A stretch of 56,026 nt of DNA from an uncultured Coriobacteriaceae bacterium (GTDB lineage Bacteria > Actinomycetota > Coriobacteriia > Coriobacteriales > Atopobiaceae). Made by a program: the position numbers and the translations under genes. The notes under the pieces were generated by a model. It made no database searches. It saw nothing but the letters and a program-made list of their open reading frames with translations, and was not told where the DNA came from. The stretch is taken from positions 1 to 56,026 of the forward strand of contig UQSV01000003.1 of assembly GCA_900543875.1 (NCBI GenBank), read 5' to 3'. Positions 1 through 7,672 of this stretch are shown here, piece by piece (the stretch's first letter is position 1; the number at the start of each line of letters is the position of its first letter).

Positions 1-271
1 CGCCGCCGCGCTCGAGCTTCACGCGCTGCGCGCCCTCGAGGGCGAGCGCCCCGTCGAGGGCAACGAGGTCGACGAGGCGCTCGAGGCCGCGAGCGTGCCG
101 CTCGCCCCCACCGAGCGCGTCATCGGCGTGCTCGTCGAGGCCGCGCAGGGCTCGCTCGACGCCGAGGTCTTCCCCGTCGCACGCAGCTTTGCGACGCTGC
201 TGGGGTCGCTCACCGGCGACGACGTTATGAACGGCGTCGTTGAGTCGATCGAGCACGAGCCCGACAGATAG
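1..271 (+). CDS. C-terminal end of an unidentified protein (partial)
   Basis: An open frame enters from the left edge in the frame starting at base 2 and ends at TAG 269-271, giving about 89 residues. The fragment is acidic, Ala/Glu/Val-rich and predicted mainly helical, with no membrane segment, cysteines or motif that I recognise. Codon usage matches the real genes of the window, so it is very likely coding. It is followed at once by a near-perfect hairpin with a T run, as expected for the end of a transcription unit. Family and function cannot be told from this part. Confidence 0.6.
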   Translation, partial: AAALELHALRALEGERPVEGNEVDEALEAASVPLAPTERVIGVLVEAAQGSLDAEVFPVARSFATLLGSLTGDDVMNGVVESIEHEPDR

Positions 272-272
272 C

Positions 273-311
273 AAAAACGAGACGAGGGGACAGTCCCTTC
301 GTCTCGTTTTT
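273..311. terminator. Near-perfect bidirectional hairpin terminator
   Basis: Arms AAAAACGAGACGA (273-285) and TCGTCTCGTTTTT (299-311) are exact complements, and the centre GGGACAGTCCC continues the palindrome. A-run and T-run flank the stem, so it can end transcription of the rightward gene and of the leftward gene at 329-1012. The GGGACAGTCCC core is one of several GGGAC-type hairpins in this window. Confidence 0.8.
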
Positions 312-328
312 CATTGGAGAGGTTGCCG

Positions 329-1012
329 TTAGCCCAGGCGCTGGACACGCTTGCTGTTGGCCTCGCGGTCGATGAACATGATGCAGAAGCACACAGCGAG
401 CAACGCCGACGCCACCGCGATGGCATGCAGACCCAGTGCGTGGATGCAGACGTTGCCCAGCACGGCGCCCAGCACGAACGTGAGGATCACGCCAAAGTAG
501 AGCAGGCCGTTCTCGAGGAAGCCCTTCTTGTGCGTGATGATGTAGTCGTCGACGCTCTGCAGCGCGCTTCTCAGGTTACCGATGCACATCGTCGTGGCGA
601 TGCCGTGACCGTGGATCTTGCGGAAGCTCTCGACCTGCATGCCGCAGGCAAACGACGTAAAGCAGTTCGCCGCGAGGTTCATCGTGCCCGGTATGAAGCT
701 CACACCCAGAAGGATCGCCGCCTCGCAGAAGACCGTGAGCTGCCTCCAGTGAAACACGCTCGAGAAACGCTCGTGGATAAGGTCTGCGAGCATGATCCCC
801 AGGGCAAACGCCAGCACCGGGAAGAAGTAGCGCCCCGCCTTCATGAGGTCGCCCTCGGAGAGGTTTACGCCCACGAGCAGGATATTTCCAGTCTGGGCGT
901 TGGCAAAGACGCCATCGCGGGCGATATAGGAGTAGGCGTCCATGAAGCCGCCGGCAAGCGCGAGAAGAATGCCCAGCTCCACGGACTCCGAGATTTGCTT
1001 TGCGCGGTCCAA
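329..1012 (-). CDS. YoaK/DUF1275-family membrane protein
   Basis: 227 residues with about six hydrophobic segments. The family signatures are visible: GGFMDAYSYI (21-30) and FANAQTGNIL (36-45), typical of DUF1275/YoaK proteins, whose transport substrate is not established. The start is TTG at 1012; the sequence just upstream, AGGGGGACGG, is a reasonable ribosome binding site and no ATG occurs earlier in frame. It begins about 10 bases after the stop of the M20 peptidase on the same strand, so the two are probably co-transcribed. The functional link between them is unknown. Confidence 0.85.
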   Translation of the reverse strand: MDRAKQISESVELGILLALAGGFMDAYSYIARDGVFANAQTGNILLVGVNLSEGDLMKAGRYFFPVLAFALGIMLADLIHERFSSVFHWRQLTVFCEAAILLGVSFIPGTMNLAANCFTSFACGMQVESFRKIHGHGIATTMCIGNLRSALQSVDDYIITHKKGFLENGLLYFGVILTFVLGAVLGNVCIHALGLHAIAVASALLAVCFCIMFIDREANSKRVQRLG

Positions 1013-1022
1013 AACCGTCCCC

Positions 1023-2459
1023 CTAGAGGTCGAGCTTCATGAGCTCGGCAATTGCGTAGATGTAGATCTTGAGCGAGAGCTTGAGCTGCTCCTCGCTGGC
1101 GCCCTCGTCGGGGCCGTGGATCTGGCCCACCCACTCGGGCGTGGGCAGGTCGAGCTCTTCGGGGCCAAAGCTCGCGGCGTTCCTGAAGTGGCGGGCGTAG
1201 GTGCCGCCGCCAATCGTGAAAGGCTTGGTGTCCTTGCCCGTGTACTCGTTGTAGCAGCGCACGAGCGTCTGGATCTCGGGCGAGTCGGGGCTCACGTAGA
1301 ACGGCACGACGGCGCGGCCCTCCTCGAACTCGCAGCCATGGGCGGCGGCAAGCGCACCCAGGCGCTCGCTGATGGCCTCGGCGGTCGTGGACTTGGGGTA
1401 GCGGGCGTCGAGCGTCTGCTCGATGCGGCCGTCCCCGGTGGTCCGGATGGTACCGCCGATGCAGGTGAGCGGCTCGAAGACGTCGTCGGTGGCATCAATG
1501 CCCAGGCTCGTTCCGTCGGTGCTCGCGTGGATGGTGCCCTCGAGCTCGAGGAACGCGCGCTCGGCGTCAGAGCAGACGCCCGCCTTAAGCAGGTAAGAGC
1601 ACAGCATGCCGATGGCGTTCCTGGTGCCCTCGGGCATGCTCGCGTGGCCGCCGATACCATGGGCGGTAACGCGCGCGAGGCCCTCGCCCGCCTCGGCGAC
1701 CTCGATGCCGTCTGCCGCGGGCAGCTCGGAGGCACCGGCGCGCACGACGGCCTCGGCGAGGCTCGGGATGGCGTTCGTGGCCGTGCCGCCCTCGATTCTG
1801 ACGATGCGCGCGCGAGGCGCCTCGCCCGCAATCGCGGCCGAGCGGATGGTGGCGCCGTAGAGGCCCTTCTCGCCACAGCACACCGGGAACTCGGCGTCGG
1901 GCGTGAAGAGGAAGTCGGGCTCGGGATAGTGGGCGAGGTAGTACTCGACGTCGCCCATGTTGGTCTCCTCGTTGGCGCCGAGGATCACGCGCAGGGTGTA
2001 GGGCAGCGGCTCTCCCGTGACCTCGACCTGCTCGGCAAAGAAGCGGCCGGCGTAGAGCGACAGCACCGCGGGGCCCTTGTCGTCGGTGACGCCGCGGCCA
2101 AGCAGCCAGCCGTCACGGCGGACCATCTGGTAGGGGTCGGTGTGCCAGCCCGTGCCCTCGGGCACGACGTCAACGTGGGCAATCGTGGCGATTTGCTTGG
2201 ACGAGGCACCGGGAACGTCGGCAAAACCGAGGTAGCCCTCGCAGTCGTGGGCCTCGAGGCCGCAGACGTTGGCAATGCAGAGGGCCTCGTCGAGCGCCTC
2301 GCGCGGGCCCGGGCCCCAGGGGGCGCCCTCGGCGGCCTGCGAGAGGTCCTCGACGCTCTTGTGCGAGACGAGCGACTCGATGTCGTCGAGCACCTCGGGC
2401 CACACGCGGTCGACGAACTCGTCGATCTGGGCCTTGAGCTGGGCAGTGGTATCGGTCAT
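1023..2459 (-). CDS. M20 family dipeptidase (Sapep/PepV-like)
   Basis: 478-residue zinc metallopeptidase expected to cleave dipeptides or small peptides in the cytoplasm. Seen: metal/catalytic HVD (H95, D97), bridging Asp in GRGVTDDKGP (D127), catalytic pair EE (164-165) in GANEETN, D188, and a late His in GGGTYARHF. The lid-domain sequence HGIGGHASMPEGT is typical of the PepV/Sapep group. An in-frame extension reaches 2531, but the ATG at 2457-2459 has GGGAG seven bases upstream and begins with the homologous part, so I chose it. First gene of an apparent two-gene unit with the YoaK-like protein; divergent from the antiporter at 2602. Confidence 0.9.
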   Translation of the reverse strand: MTDTTAQLKAQIDEFVDRVWPEVLDDIESLVSHKSVEDLSQAAEGAPWGPGPREALDEALCIANVCGLEAHDCEGYLGFADVPGASSKQIATIAHVDVVPEGTGWHTDPYQMVRRDGWLLGRGVTDDKGPAVLSLYAGRFFAEQVEVTGEPLPYTLRVILGANEETNMGDVEYYLAHYPEPDFLFTPDAEFPVCCGEKGLYGATIRSAAIAGEAPRARIVRIEGGTATNAIPSLAEAVVRAGASELPAADGIEVAEAGEGLARVTAHGIGGHASMPEGTRNAIGMLCSYLLKAGVCSDAERAFLELEGTIHASTDGTSLGIDATDDVFEPLTCIGGTIRTTGDGRIEQTLDARYPKSTTAEAISERLGALAAAHGCEFEEGRAVVPFYVSPDSPEIQTLVRCYNEYTGKDTKPFTIGGGTYARHFRNAASFGPEELDLPTPEWVGQIHGPDEGASEEQLKLSLKIYIYAIAELMKLDL

Positions 2460-2601
2460 GGCAACTCCCGTCATCTGCGTGCGCGCACGCGTAGTTTTCC
2501 GCATTACATAATACGACCGAATGGCTCGCACGCGAAATCATGCGGACGTGTCCGCCATATTGGGTAAAACAGAAGGGTCCAAACCAACCAAGAGGAGGCC
2601 C

Positions 2602-4047
2602 ATGACTACGGAGCTCGCAATGCTCGCCACGATGCTCGCCGTCGTGGTGCTGTCGTCGTTTGCGGCAAGCCTCATCCCGGGCCGGCCCATCCCCGAGGTC
2701 GTGTTCTTCGTGGCCGCGGGCGCGACACTGGGACCCCACTGCCTGGGCGTCATCCACGCCTCGCAGGGGCTCGCGCTCATGTCGCGCCTGGGGATGGGCG
2801 TCCTGTTCCTCATCGCCGGCTACGACCTCGACCTGCGCGAACTCGCGGGGCGCGCGGGCAGGCACGGCGCCGTGTGCTGGGCCATCTGCATGGCGCTTGC
2901 CGCGGCGGCCACGGCCCTTCTCGACCTGGGACTTTCCATGGCGGGTTCGGCCGCCTTCGCTATCGCGCTCACAACCACCGCCTACGGCACGCTCGTTCCC
3001 ATCATGCGCGACCGCGAGCTGGGCGGCACCGCGGTGGGCGGCGTCATCGAGTCGTACGGCGCCATGGGCGAGCTTTTGCCCGTGGTGGCCATGTCGATCA
3101 TGCTCTCCCCCACCCGCTCGATGGCGGCCAACATCGCCGTGCTCGTGGGCTTTGTCGTGGTGTGTGTCATGGTGGCACGCGGCGGCGAGCGGGCGCGCAA
3201 CCTGGGAGGACGCCTTGTGCGCTTTCTTTCCGACAATGCCGAGACAAGCTCGCAGGCACTGCTGCGCGCCACGCTACTGCTGCTCGTGGCCCTGCTCGCG
3301 CTGGCGGCGGCACTTGACCTCGATGCGGTGCTGGCCGCGTTTGCCGCCGGATTCATCCTGCGCCGCGCGCTGCCGCCCGAGCAGGGCAAGGGGCTGCTCG
3401 CCAAGGTCGAGGCCGTGGGCAACGGCCTGTTCATCCCCGTTTTCTTTGTCTACTCGGCCATGGACATCGACGTGGCGGCCGTGGGCGCCAACCCCGCGCT
3501 GCTCGCCACCTTCGTGGCGCTGCTCCTGCTGGTGCGCGCCCTTCCCGTGGGGCTGTGCCTGCGGGCGTTTCCCGAGACGCGCGACATGCCCGCGGGCGAG
3601 AAGGTCTCGGCGGCCCTCTACTGCACGATGGCGTTGCCGCTCATCGTGGCACTCACCGAGGCCGCGGTTGGGGCCGGCGCCATGCCCAGCGCCATGGCAA
3701 GCGTGCTCGTGTGCGCAGGTGCGCTGTCGGTGCTCGTGATTCCTGCGCTCACGAACATATCGCGCGTGGCCATCTCGGCGAGCCCCGTTGAGGCCGCGCA
3801 GCGCATCGCCGCGAGCCCCGAGACGGCGCGCCAGATCGTGCACGAGCACCACGAGCGCCTGCGCGAGGCCGAGTACGCCTTCCATACCGAGCGCGCTGAG
3901 CTGCGCCGCGAGGGCGTGCGGCTCTCCGCGGCCGACTACCTGGCCCGTGCCGAGGAGCTCCATGAGCGGCACGCCCGCGAACTGCGGCGCATTCACGAAC
4001 AGAACAAGCACGAGATAGACGAGCTGCGCGAGAGCCGCCGCAAGTAG
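2602..4047 (+). CDS. Cation:proton antiporter, CPA2/Kef type
   Basis: 481 residues with about 12 hydrophobic segments over roughly residues 1-390, matching the Na+/H+ exchanger fold of CPA2 transporters. It should exchange monovalent cations for protons across the membrane. The start is ATG 2602, preceded by AGAGGAGG; the frame is open to 2521 but upstream residues are not membrane-like. The last ~90 residues are highly charged, rich in Glu, Arg and His, and look like a long cytoplasmic helix or coiled coil instead of the usual RCK/TrkA-N nucleotide-binding domain. That tail is probably regulatory, which is inference. It is monocistronic, divergent from the M20 peptidase. Confidence 0.87.
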   Translation: MTTELAMLATMLAVVVLSSFAASLIPGRPIPEVVFFVAAGATLGPHCLGVIHASQGLALMSRLGMGVLFLIAGYDLDLRELAGRAGRHGAVCWAICMALAAAATALLDLGLSMAGSAAFAIALTTTAYGTLVPIMRDRELGGTAVGGVIESYGAMGELLPVVAMSIMLSPTRSMAANIAVLVGFVVVCVMVARGGERARNLGGRLVRFLSDNAETSSQALLRATLLLLVALLALAAALDLDAVLAAFAAGFILRRALPPEQGKGLLAKVEAVGNGLFIPVFFVYSAMDIDVAAVGANPALLATFVALLLLVRALPVGLCLRAFPETRDMPAGEKVSAALYCTMALPLIVALTEAAVGAGAMPSAMASVLVCAGALSVLVIPALTNISRVAISASPVEAAQRIAASPETARQIVHEHHERLREAEYAFHTERAELRREGVRLSAADYLARAEELHERHARELRRIHEQNKHEIDELRESRRK

Positions 4048-4194
4048 GCAGCTTCGGGCCGCGCGGTTTTGCCTCGCGGCACGCAAGCGGCACGCTCGCT
4101 TTGCGCACCTACCACTCGCATTTGTTGCTCAACGTTTTTGTCCGAAACTCCCCTAGCTTAAGGATTACCAAACGTCCACGAGCCAGGAGGGACC

Positions 4195-5306
4195 ATGGAA
4201 GAAGACGAGAAGGTCACCCTGCAGCTGGGTAGTGAGCCAGATGCATCCGAGCAGGCATACGCACCCACCAAGGAAGACACATGCAACGAGGCGCAGGCAG
4301 ACGAAGCGGCAACCGTCAGCGACCGGACTGGTGAAGCCAGCGAGCTCGTAGCCGAGCAGGGCGACCAGACCGGAGAGCCCAACGACGACGTCGCAGCGGC
4401 GCCCACGGTTGAGGACGCATCGGAGGACGAGCAGCCCGAAGCCAAGGCTTCCGCGCAGACCGCCGAGTCCGCCAAGGTTGTCTGCTCCAAGTGCGGAGCC
4501 AAGCTGGAGGGCGCAGCCAAGCCCAAGGAGAAGCAAGGCGAGCAGCCCACGCCGACCATCTCGCTCGACGGCCTCGCGGCACTTCAGGAGTCCGAGAAGC
4601 CCCAGAAGACGGATGCCAAGGCATGGCTTGCCAAGAACAAGGTCGTTGCAGCCATCGCGGCCGCTATCCTCGTGATCCTGGGCGTACTCGTCATCCCGCC
4701 AATGCTTGCCACCCCCGACGACCTCTTTGAGCAAGGCAAGTACGAGCAGGCATACCAAAAGAGCGCCGACGAGGACAAGCCCGCCATGCTCGCCCGCATC
4801 TGTGGCGCCGGCGAGTTCCAGACCGCCTACGACCTCGCACCAGATGACGATGCCAAGACGGACATTTCTTCACTAACATCATTGCCAAACAATGCGCGGA
4901 CGTCGCAGACGGTCTGAAGGACCCCGACAGTTTCAAACTGAGGGGTGCATACGTTGACAGGTCTACGGGCCAGTTTGCGCTCGAAGTGTCTGGCGCCAAC
5001 AGCTACGGAGCGACGGTCTCGAGCTACTATCTATTCTCCGTCAACAACTCCAAGAATGGGTACACCGAATACTATGTGAGCGGCCTCGAGGAAGAGACGT
5101 ATTACCGCTTCGACACGTCTTCTGAGTTGACGGAAAAACTCATCAACAACGCCACTCGCTCAATCATCTCCGACCTTATGAGCAAGAGCTCAAACAAACT
5201 TGATAGTGGATACGTCGATGCAATCAATGCGCTCTTCGAGAATGACGCACTTGATTCCGTGACGTCTCTCGACGACGTAAGCAACATCTACAACCTCAAG
5301 AGCTAG
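4195..5306 (+). pseudogene. Frameshifted zinc-ribbon-like membrane protein
   Basis: The first frame (ATG 4195, RBS AGGAGG) encodes a very acidic N-terminal region of ~100 residues, a single CSKCG knuckle, a linker, one membrane helix (about residues 148-170) and the start of an extracellular domain, then stops at 4917. The downstream frame, open from about 4863 to TAG 5306, continues the same domain (KDPDSFKLRGAYVD...) without an initiation site. Adding one base in the TTT at 4865-4867 restores one protein of about 370 residues. The C-terminal domain resembles those of actinobacterial zinc-ribbon membrane proteins of unknown role. Either a sequencing indel or a real inactivating frameshift. 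Confidence 0.75.
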
Positions 5307-5327
5307 GCTAAGGTTTAGTCAATGCAA

Positions 5328-5376
5328 GCAAATAGCGGGAGGCACCCGGATTATCCGAGTGCCTCCCGCTATTTGC
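5328..5376. terminator. Hairpin between convergent genes
   Basis: Arms GCAAATAGCGGGAGGCAC (5328-5345) and GTGCCTCCCGCTATTTGC (5359-5376) are exact 18-base complements around a 13-base loop. It lies between the frameshifted membrane protein and the convergent toxin gene, overlapping the toxin stop codon, and probably terminates both. Confidence 0.7.
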
Positions 5377-5705
5377 TATCTCAAACTGAAGCGTCCCATT
5401 GGGTCGCGTCGCTCGTCCTCAATGGCAAAGACGGCAACGACGTGCTTCTCGTCATCAACGTGATAATAGACCCCGTAAGGACCACAGTAGAATACGCGAC
5501 ACTCCACCGGCGGTTTTGCAGAATTATAGACAGGGTCATAAACAGAGCCATATCGTGGAAAGCGGGAGAGGTTTCCCAACAGGAAGCCAATTCTCTCCAC
5601 CAAAGACTCGCTCGCAATATCCGAAAGTGCATAGACTGCTTCATCGGTCAGCTGGACCGCATACTCAGAAGCATGCTCTTCGGCATCCGGTCGCTTACTC
5701 CCCAC
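5376..5705 (-). CDS. RelE/ParE-superfamily toxin
   Basis: About 109 residues from GTG 5705, which overlaps the antitoxin stop by 11 bases; an ATG at 5732 or 5750 would give a longer form but lies deep inside the antitoxin gene. The sequence has the RelE/ParE pattern: YAVQLTDEAVYAL helix, an ERIGFLLGNL helix, then beta strands ending VECRVFYCGPYGVYYHVDD and VVAVFAIEDERRDP. Such toxins cleave mRNA on the ribosome (RelE) or poison gyrase (ParE); which applies cannot be told. Co-transcribed behind its antitoxin. Confidence 0.82.
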   Translation of the reverse strand: MGSKRPDAEEHASEYAVQLTDEAVYALSDIASESLVERIGFLLGNLSRFPRYGSVYDPVYNSAKPPVECRVFYCGPYGVYYHVDDEKHVVAVFAIEDERRDPMGRFSLR

Positions 5706-5994
5706 GACGGGCCGCCCTGATACGAGCCGCATCGGCAAGAGCCTGATCAAGCGGCCTCACGCGCCCGTTAAGGTAGTCGTCGTAGCCACGGCTGATAGCA
5801 CGGCTCACGCGTTCTTCGCGCTCGCGCACGGAGGCAAGCGCACCCATCTGACGATCGAACGACGCAGCGTCCATAACCACCAGCGAGGCCGAGCCATTCT
5901 TCGTAAGATAGACCGGCTCACCCGTCTCGTGGCACGTTCCCGCGATCTCCGTTAGGTTGCGCTGTAGCTCTGAGATTGGCTTTACGGCAGGCAT
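5695..5994 (-). CDS. Phd/YefM-family antitoxin
   Basis: 99 residues. The N-terminal half MPAVKPISELQRNLTEIAG...PVYLTKNGSASLVVMD is the Phd/YefM DNA-binding fold, and the charged C-terminal tail should wrap the toxin. Start ATG 5994 with a strong AAGGAGG at 5999-6005. The gene overlaps the toxin start, the usual arrangement for translational coupling. A perfect 9-bp inverted repeat just upstream (6003-6036) is the likely autoregulatory operator. Confidence 0.87.
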   Translation of the reverse strand: MPAVKPISELQRNLTEIAGTCHETGEPVYLTKNGSASLVVMDAASFDRQMGALASVREREERVSRAISRGYDDYLNGRVRPLDQALADAARIRAARRGE

Positions 5995-6002
5995 TAATCC
6001 TC

Positions 6003-6036
6003 CTTACGTATGTTCCTTCATAAAAGTATACGTAAG
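6003..6036 (-). promoter_or_regulatory. Putative operator of the toxin-antitoxin operon
   Basis: CTTACGTAT (6003-6011) and ATACGTAAG (6028-6036) form a perfect inverted repeat, centre to centre 25 bases apart, directly upstream of the antitoxin. The proximal arm overlaps the Shine-Dalgarno sequence. Phd/YefM antitoxins repress their own promoters through such palindromes; that this is one is inferred. Confidence 0.6.
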
Positions 6037-6138
6037 ATTCTTTGATAGCGCCACGAAGTTTCAAACCCATTTGCCTCGCCACACCACGTGAAATGCCGCG
6101 CCCGATGCGCATGATCAGCGCAACAAGCTGGTAGCTTC

Positions 6139-6198
6139 GCGTGTCCATCGCGACCAAATGGCAGCCTGTTGGGTCCCGCCTAGTCGCGATGGACACGC
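6139..6198. repeat. 16-bp inverted repeat at the 3' end of the FHA gene
   Basis: GCGTGTCCATCGCGAC (6139-6154) and GTCGCGATGGACACGC (6183-6198) are exact complements around a 28-base loop. The right arm encodes the last residues of the FHA-domain frame, whose stop lies at 6180-6182. There is no T run; it may be a terminator or RNA-stabilising hairpin. The rest of 6037-6179 holds nothing I recognise. Confidence 0.5.
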
Positions 6199-6865
6199 AC
6201 TCTGCAAGGCTCATGCCCCACGGTGCCGGGAAGGCCGGACATGATGGCGAAGGTCGTAGCGGCGCCAAGCCCCAGCAAGTCGCCGGCACGCAGCCGCGCG
6301 GGCTTGCCGGCGACCAGCTCGCGCACCTCGCCGGTCGAGCCGTCCTCGATTCGCGTGCCGTTCGTGCTGCCCAGGTCCTCGACAAACCACTCGCCGTCCG
6401 CATTGCACCACAGGCGCGCGTGGCGCGCCGACACGTCGGACCCAACGGCCGTAATGTCGCCGTCGCCCACGCACAGCGCCCCCAGCTCGATACCCCGCTC
6501 GCTCGGCTCGACCCAGTGCTGGTAGCCCGCAACGAAGTCGCCCTCGATGGACATGAGGCCCAGCGGCGCCGCCGCAACGTCGCGCTCGTCCGCGCCGCTC
6601 AGGCCCGCCACGGCCACGTGCAGCGGCGTCGACGCGCCACCGGCGCAGGTCGTTTGGCGTAGTCGAGCGCGTACGTAACGCTCGCGCGCACGTTGGCCGA
6701 GCAGCCCGCCGCGATGAACAGCACCATGACCAACTCGGCACGCTCGTATGACCCCATCCCCGCAGACCCCGCCAGCCTCGTGAGCGCGTTGTGGTAGAGG
6801 TTCACGTCCTGGCGGCACGCTGCCAGCGCGTCCTCGAGCGGCTTGCCGAAAGGACCGCACACCAT
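6180..6865 (-). pseudogene. Frameshifted FHA-domain protein
   Basis: The 5' part (ATG 6865) encodes ~70 helical residues (MVCGPFGKPLEDALAACRQD...). The 3' part in a second frame encodes an FHA domain with VGSDVSARHARL, an acidic strand EWFVEDL and GSTNGT, ending at TAG 6180-6182. FHA domains bind phosphothreonine peptides. One added A in the AAA at 6653-6655 (minus strand) joins the frames into about 228 residues. The frame upstream of 6865 stays open for ~24 codons before a stop and 6865 has no clear RBS, so the N-terminus may also be damaged or use a rare start. Sequencing error is a live alternative. Confidence 0.7.
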
Positions 6866-7009
6866 CTCGACGATCTGCTCGTTGGAGAGACGGCTCGTGC
6901 GACTCGAGCGCAGCTTGAAAAGTTCAACCCTATGCTAATACCGCTGCTCAACTATTTGTTGCGCAACAAAAATAGAGGGGACGAGCGGCACCGGGAGGCG
7001 TACGACAAT

Positions 7010-7084
7010 GGGGACGTGCCTCTTGTCATATGTCAGTGGGGACGTGTCTTTTGTCATATGACAGAAAGCACGTCCCCACTGACA
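7010..7084. repeat. Hairpin element with TGTCATATGACA loop, copy 1
   Basis: TGTCAGTGGGGACGTG (7031-7046) and CACGTCCCCACTGACA (7069-7084) are exact 16-base arms around a 22-base loop containing TTGTCATATGACAGAAAG. A degenerate direct copy of the left half lies at 7010-7036. It follows the Rrf2 gene end (7092) and the disrupted start of the FHA gene. A second copy with almost the same loop is at 41640-41695. Just left of it is a 14-bp palindrome TTGTTGCGCAACAA (6956-6969). Confidence 0.75.
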
Positions 7085-7091
7085 TACCGAG

Positions 7092-7517
7092 CTAGATCAC
7101 GTAGTCGTTACCGGCGAGGGAGACGGTGGCGAGGTCGCTCACCCGAATGCCGTCGAGGTAGTCTCCGATGAGTGCGCCGAGCTTCTCCCACATCTCGTGG
7201 CAGCGAGGCTCCTCGGCACGAAAGCGCACGAGGTCATCCATGCCGCCCACGGGGTCGAGCGAGCCCTCGGTGGAACGCAGCACCTCGCCCGCCGTGTAGT
7301 CCTCCGCGGCGCGCGCCAGGCGGTAGCCGCCGTTCTTGCCGCGCAGGCTCTCGATGAGATGGTCGCGCACGAGCGCCTTGAGGATGCTCTCGAGGTACTT
7401 GTCGGAGATGGACTGGCGCGCGGCGATGTCGCGAAGCGGGATGAAACCCTCGCCCTCGTGTTCGGCGAGGTCAACCATCACGCGCAGAGCATAGCGGCCC
7501 TTCGTAGAAACGAGCAT
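7092..7517 (-). CDS. Rrf2-family transcriptional regulator
   Basis: 141 residues starting at ATG 7517 with AAGGAGG upstream; the frame is open further but is non-homologous there. Typical Rrf2 N-terminus MLVSTKGRYALRVMVDLAEH and wing region LRGKNGGYRLAR. IscR-type members ligate an Fe-S cluster with three cysteines near residues 90-105; here only C106 is present, so it is more like CymR/RsrR-type members that sense through protein partners or other ligands. It is divergent from the HD / cysteine desulfurase / MnmA genes and probably regulates them and itself through the palindrome at 7598-7616. Confidence 0.88.
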   Translation of the reverse strand: MLVSTKGRYALRVMVDLAEHEGEGFIPLRDIAARQSISDKYLESILKALVRDHLIESLRGKNGGYRLARAAEDYTAGEVLRSTEGSLDPVGGMDDLVRFRAEEPRCHEMWEKLGALIGDYLDGIRVSDLATVSLAGNDYVI

Positions 7518-7597
7518 TCCATCCTCCTTGGCGCCGACGTGTTCGCGCCAGGGGCGCCGCGGGCCCGCCGTCGGCTGCGCGCCGGGCCGTATCAATT

Positions 7598-7616
7598 TCC
7601 TATCAATACTATAGGA
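7598..7616. promoter_or_regulatory. Putative Rrf2 operator/promoter in the divergent intergenic region
   Basis: TCCTAT (7598-7603) and ATAGGA (7611-7616) form an inverted repeat inside an AT-rich island (ATCAATTTCCTATCAATACT) that stands out against the GC-rich background and sits between the divergent Rrf2 and HD-domain genes. Likely overlapping promoters and the regulator's binding site; inferred from position. Confidence 0.45.
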
Positions 7617-7672
7617 TAATGGGAAAATCGTATCATGGAGAGAATGATTCGACGCAGACAGCAGGAGGATGC

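Noticed and set aside
4855..4875. Programmed -1 frameshift joining the two halves of the membrane protein
   Set aside because: No X-XXY-YYZ slippery heptamer is present (the site reads GAC ATT TCT TCA) and no strong downstream structure is evident; a lost base in the TTT run is simpler.
5918..6577. Frame of 219 codons opposite the FHA region
   Set aside because: It spans the antitoxin promoter and operator and overlaps the FHA domain in another frame without any recognisable domain.
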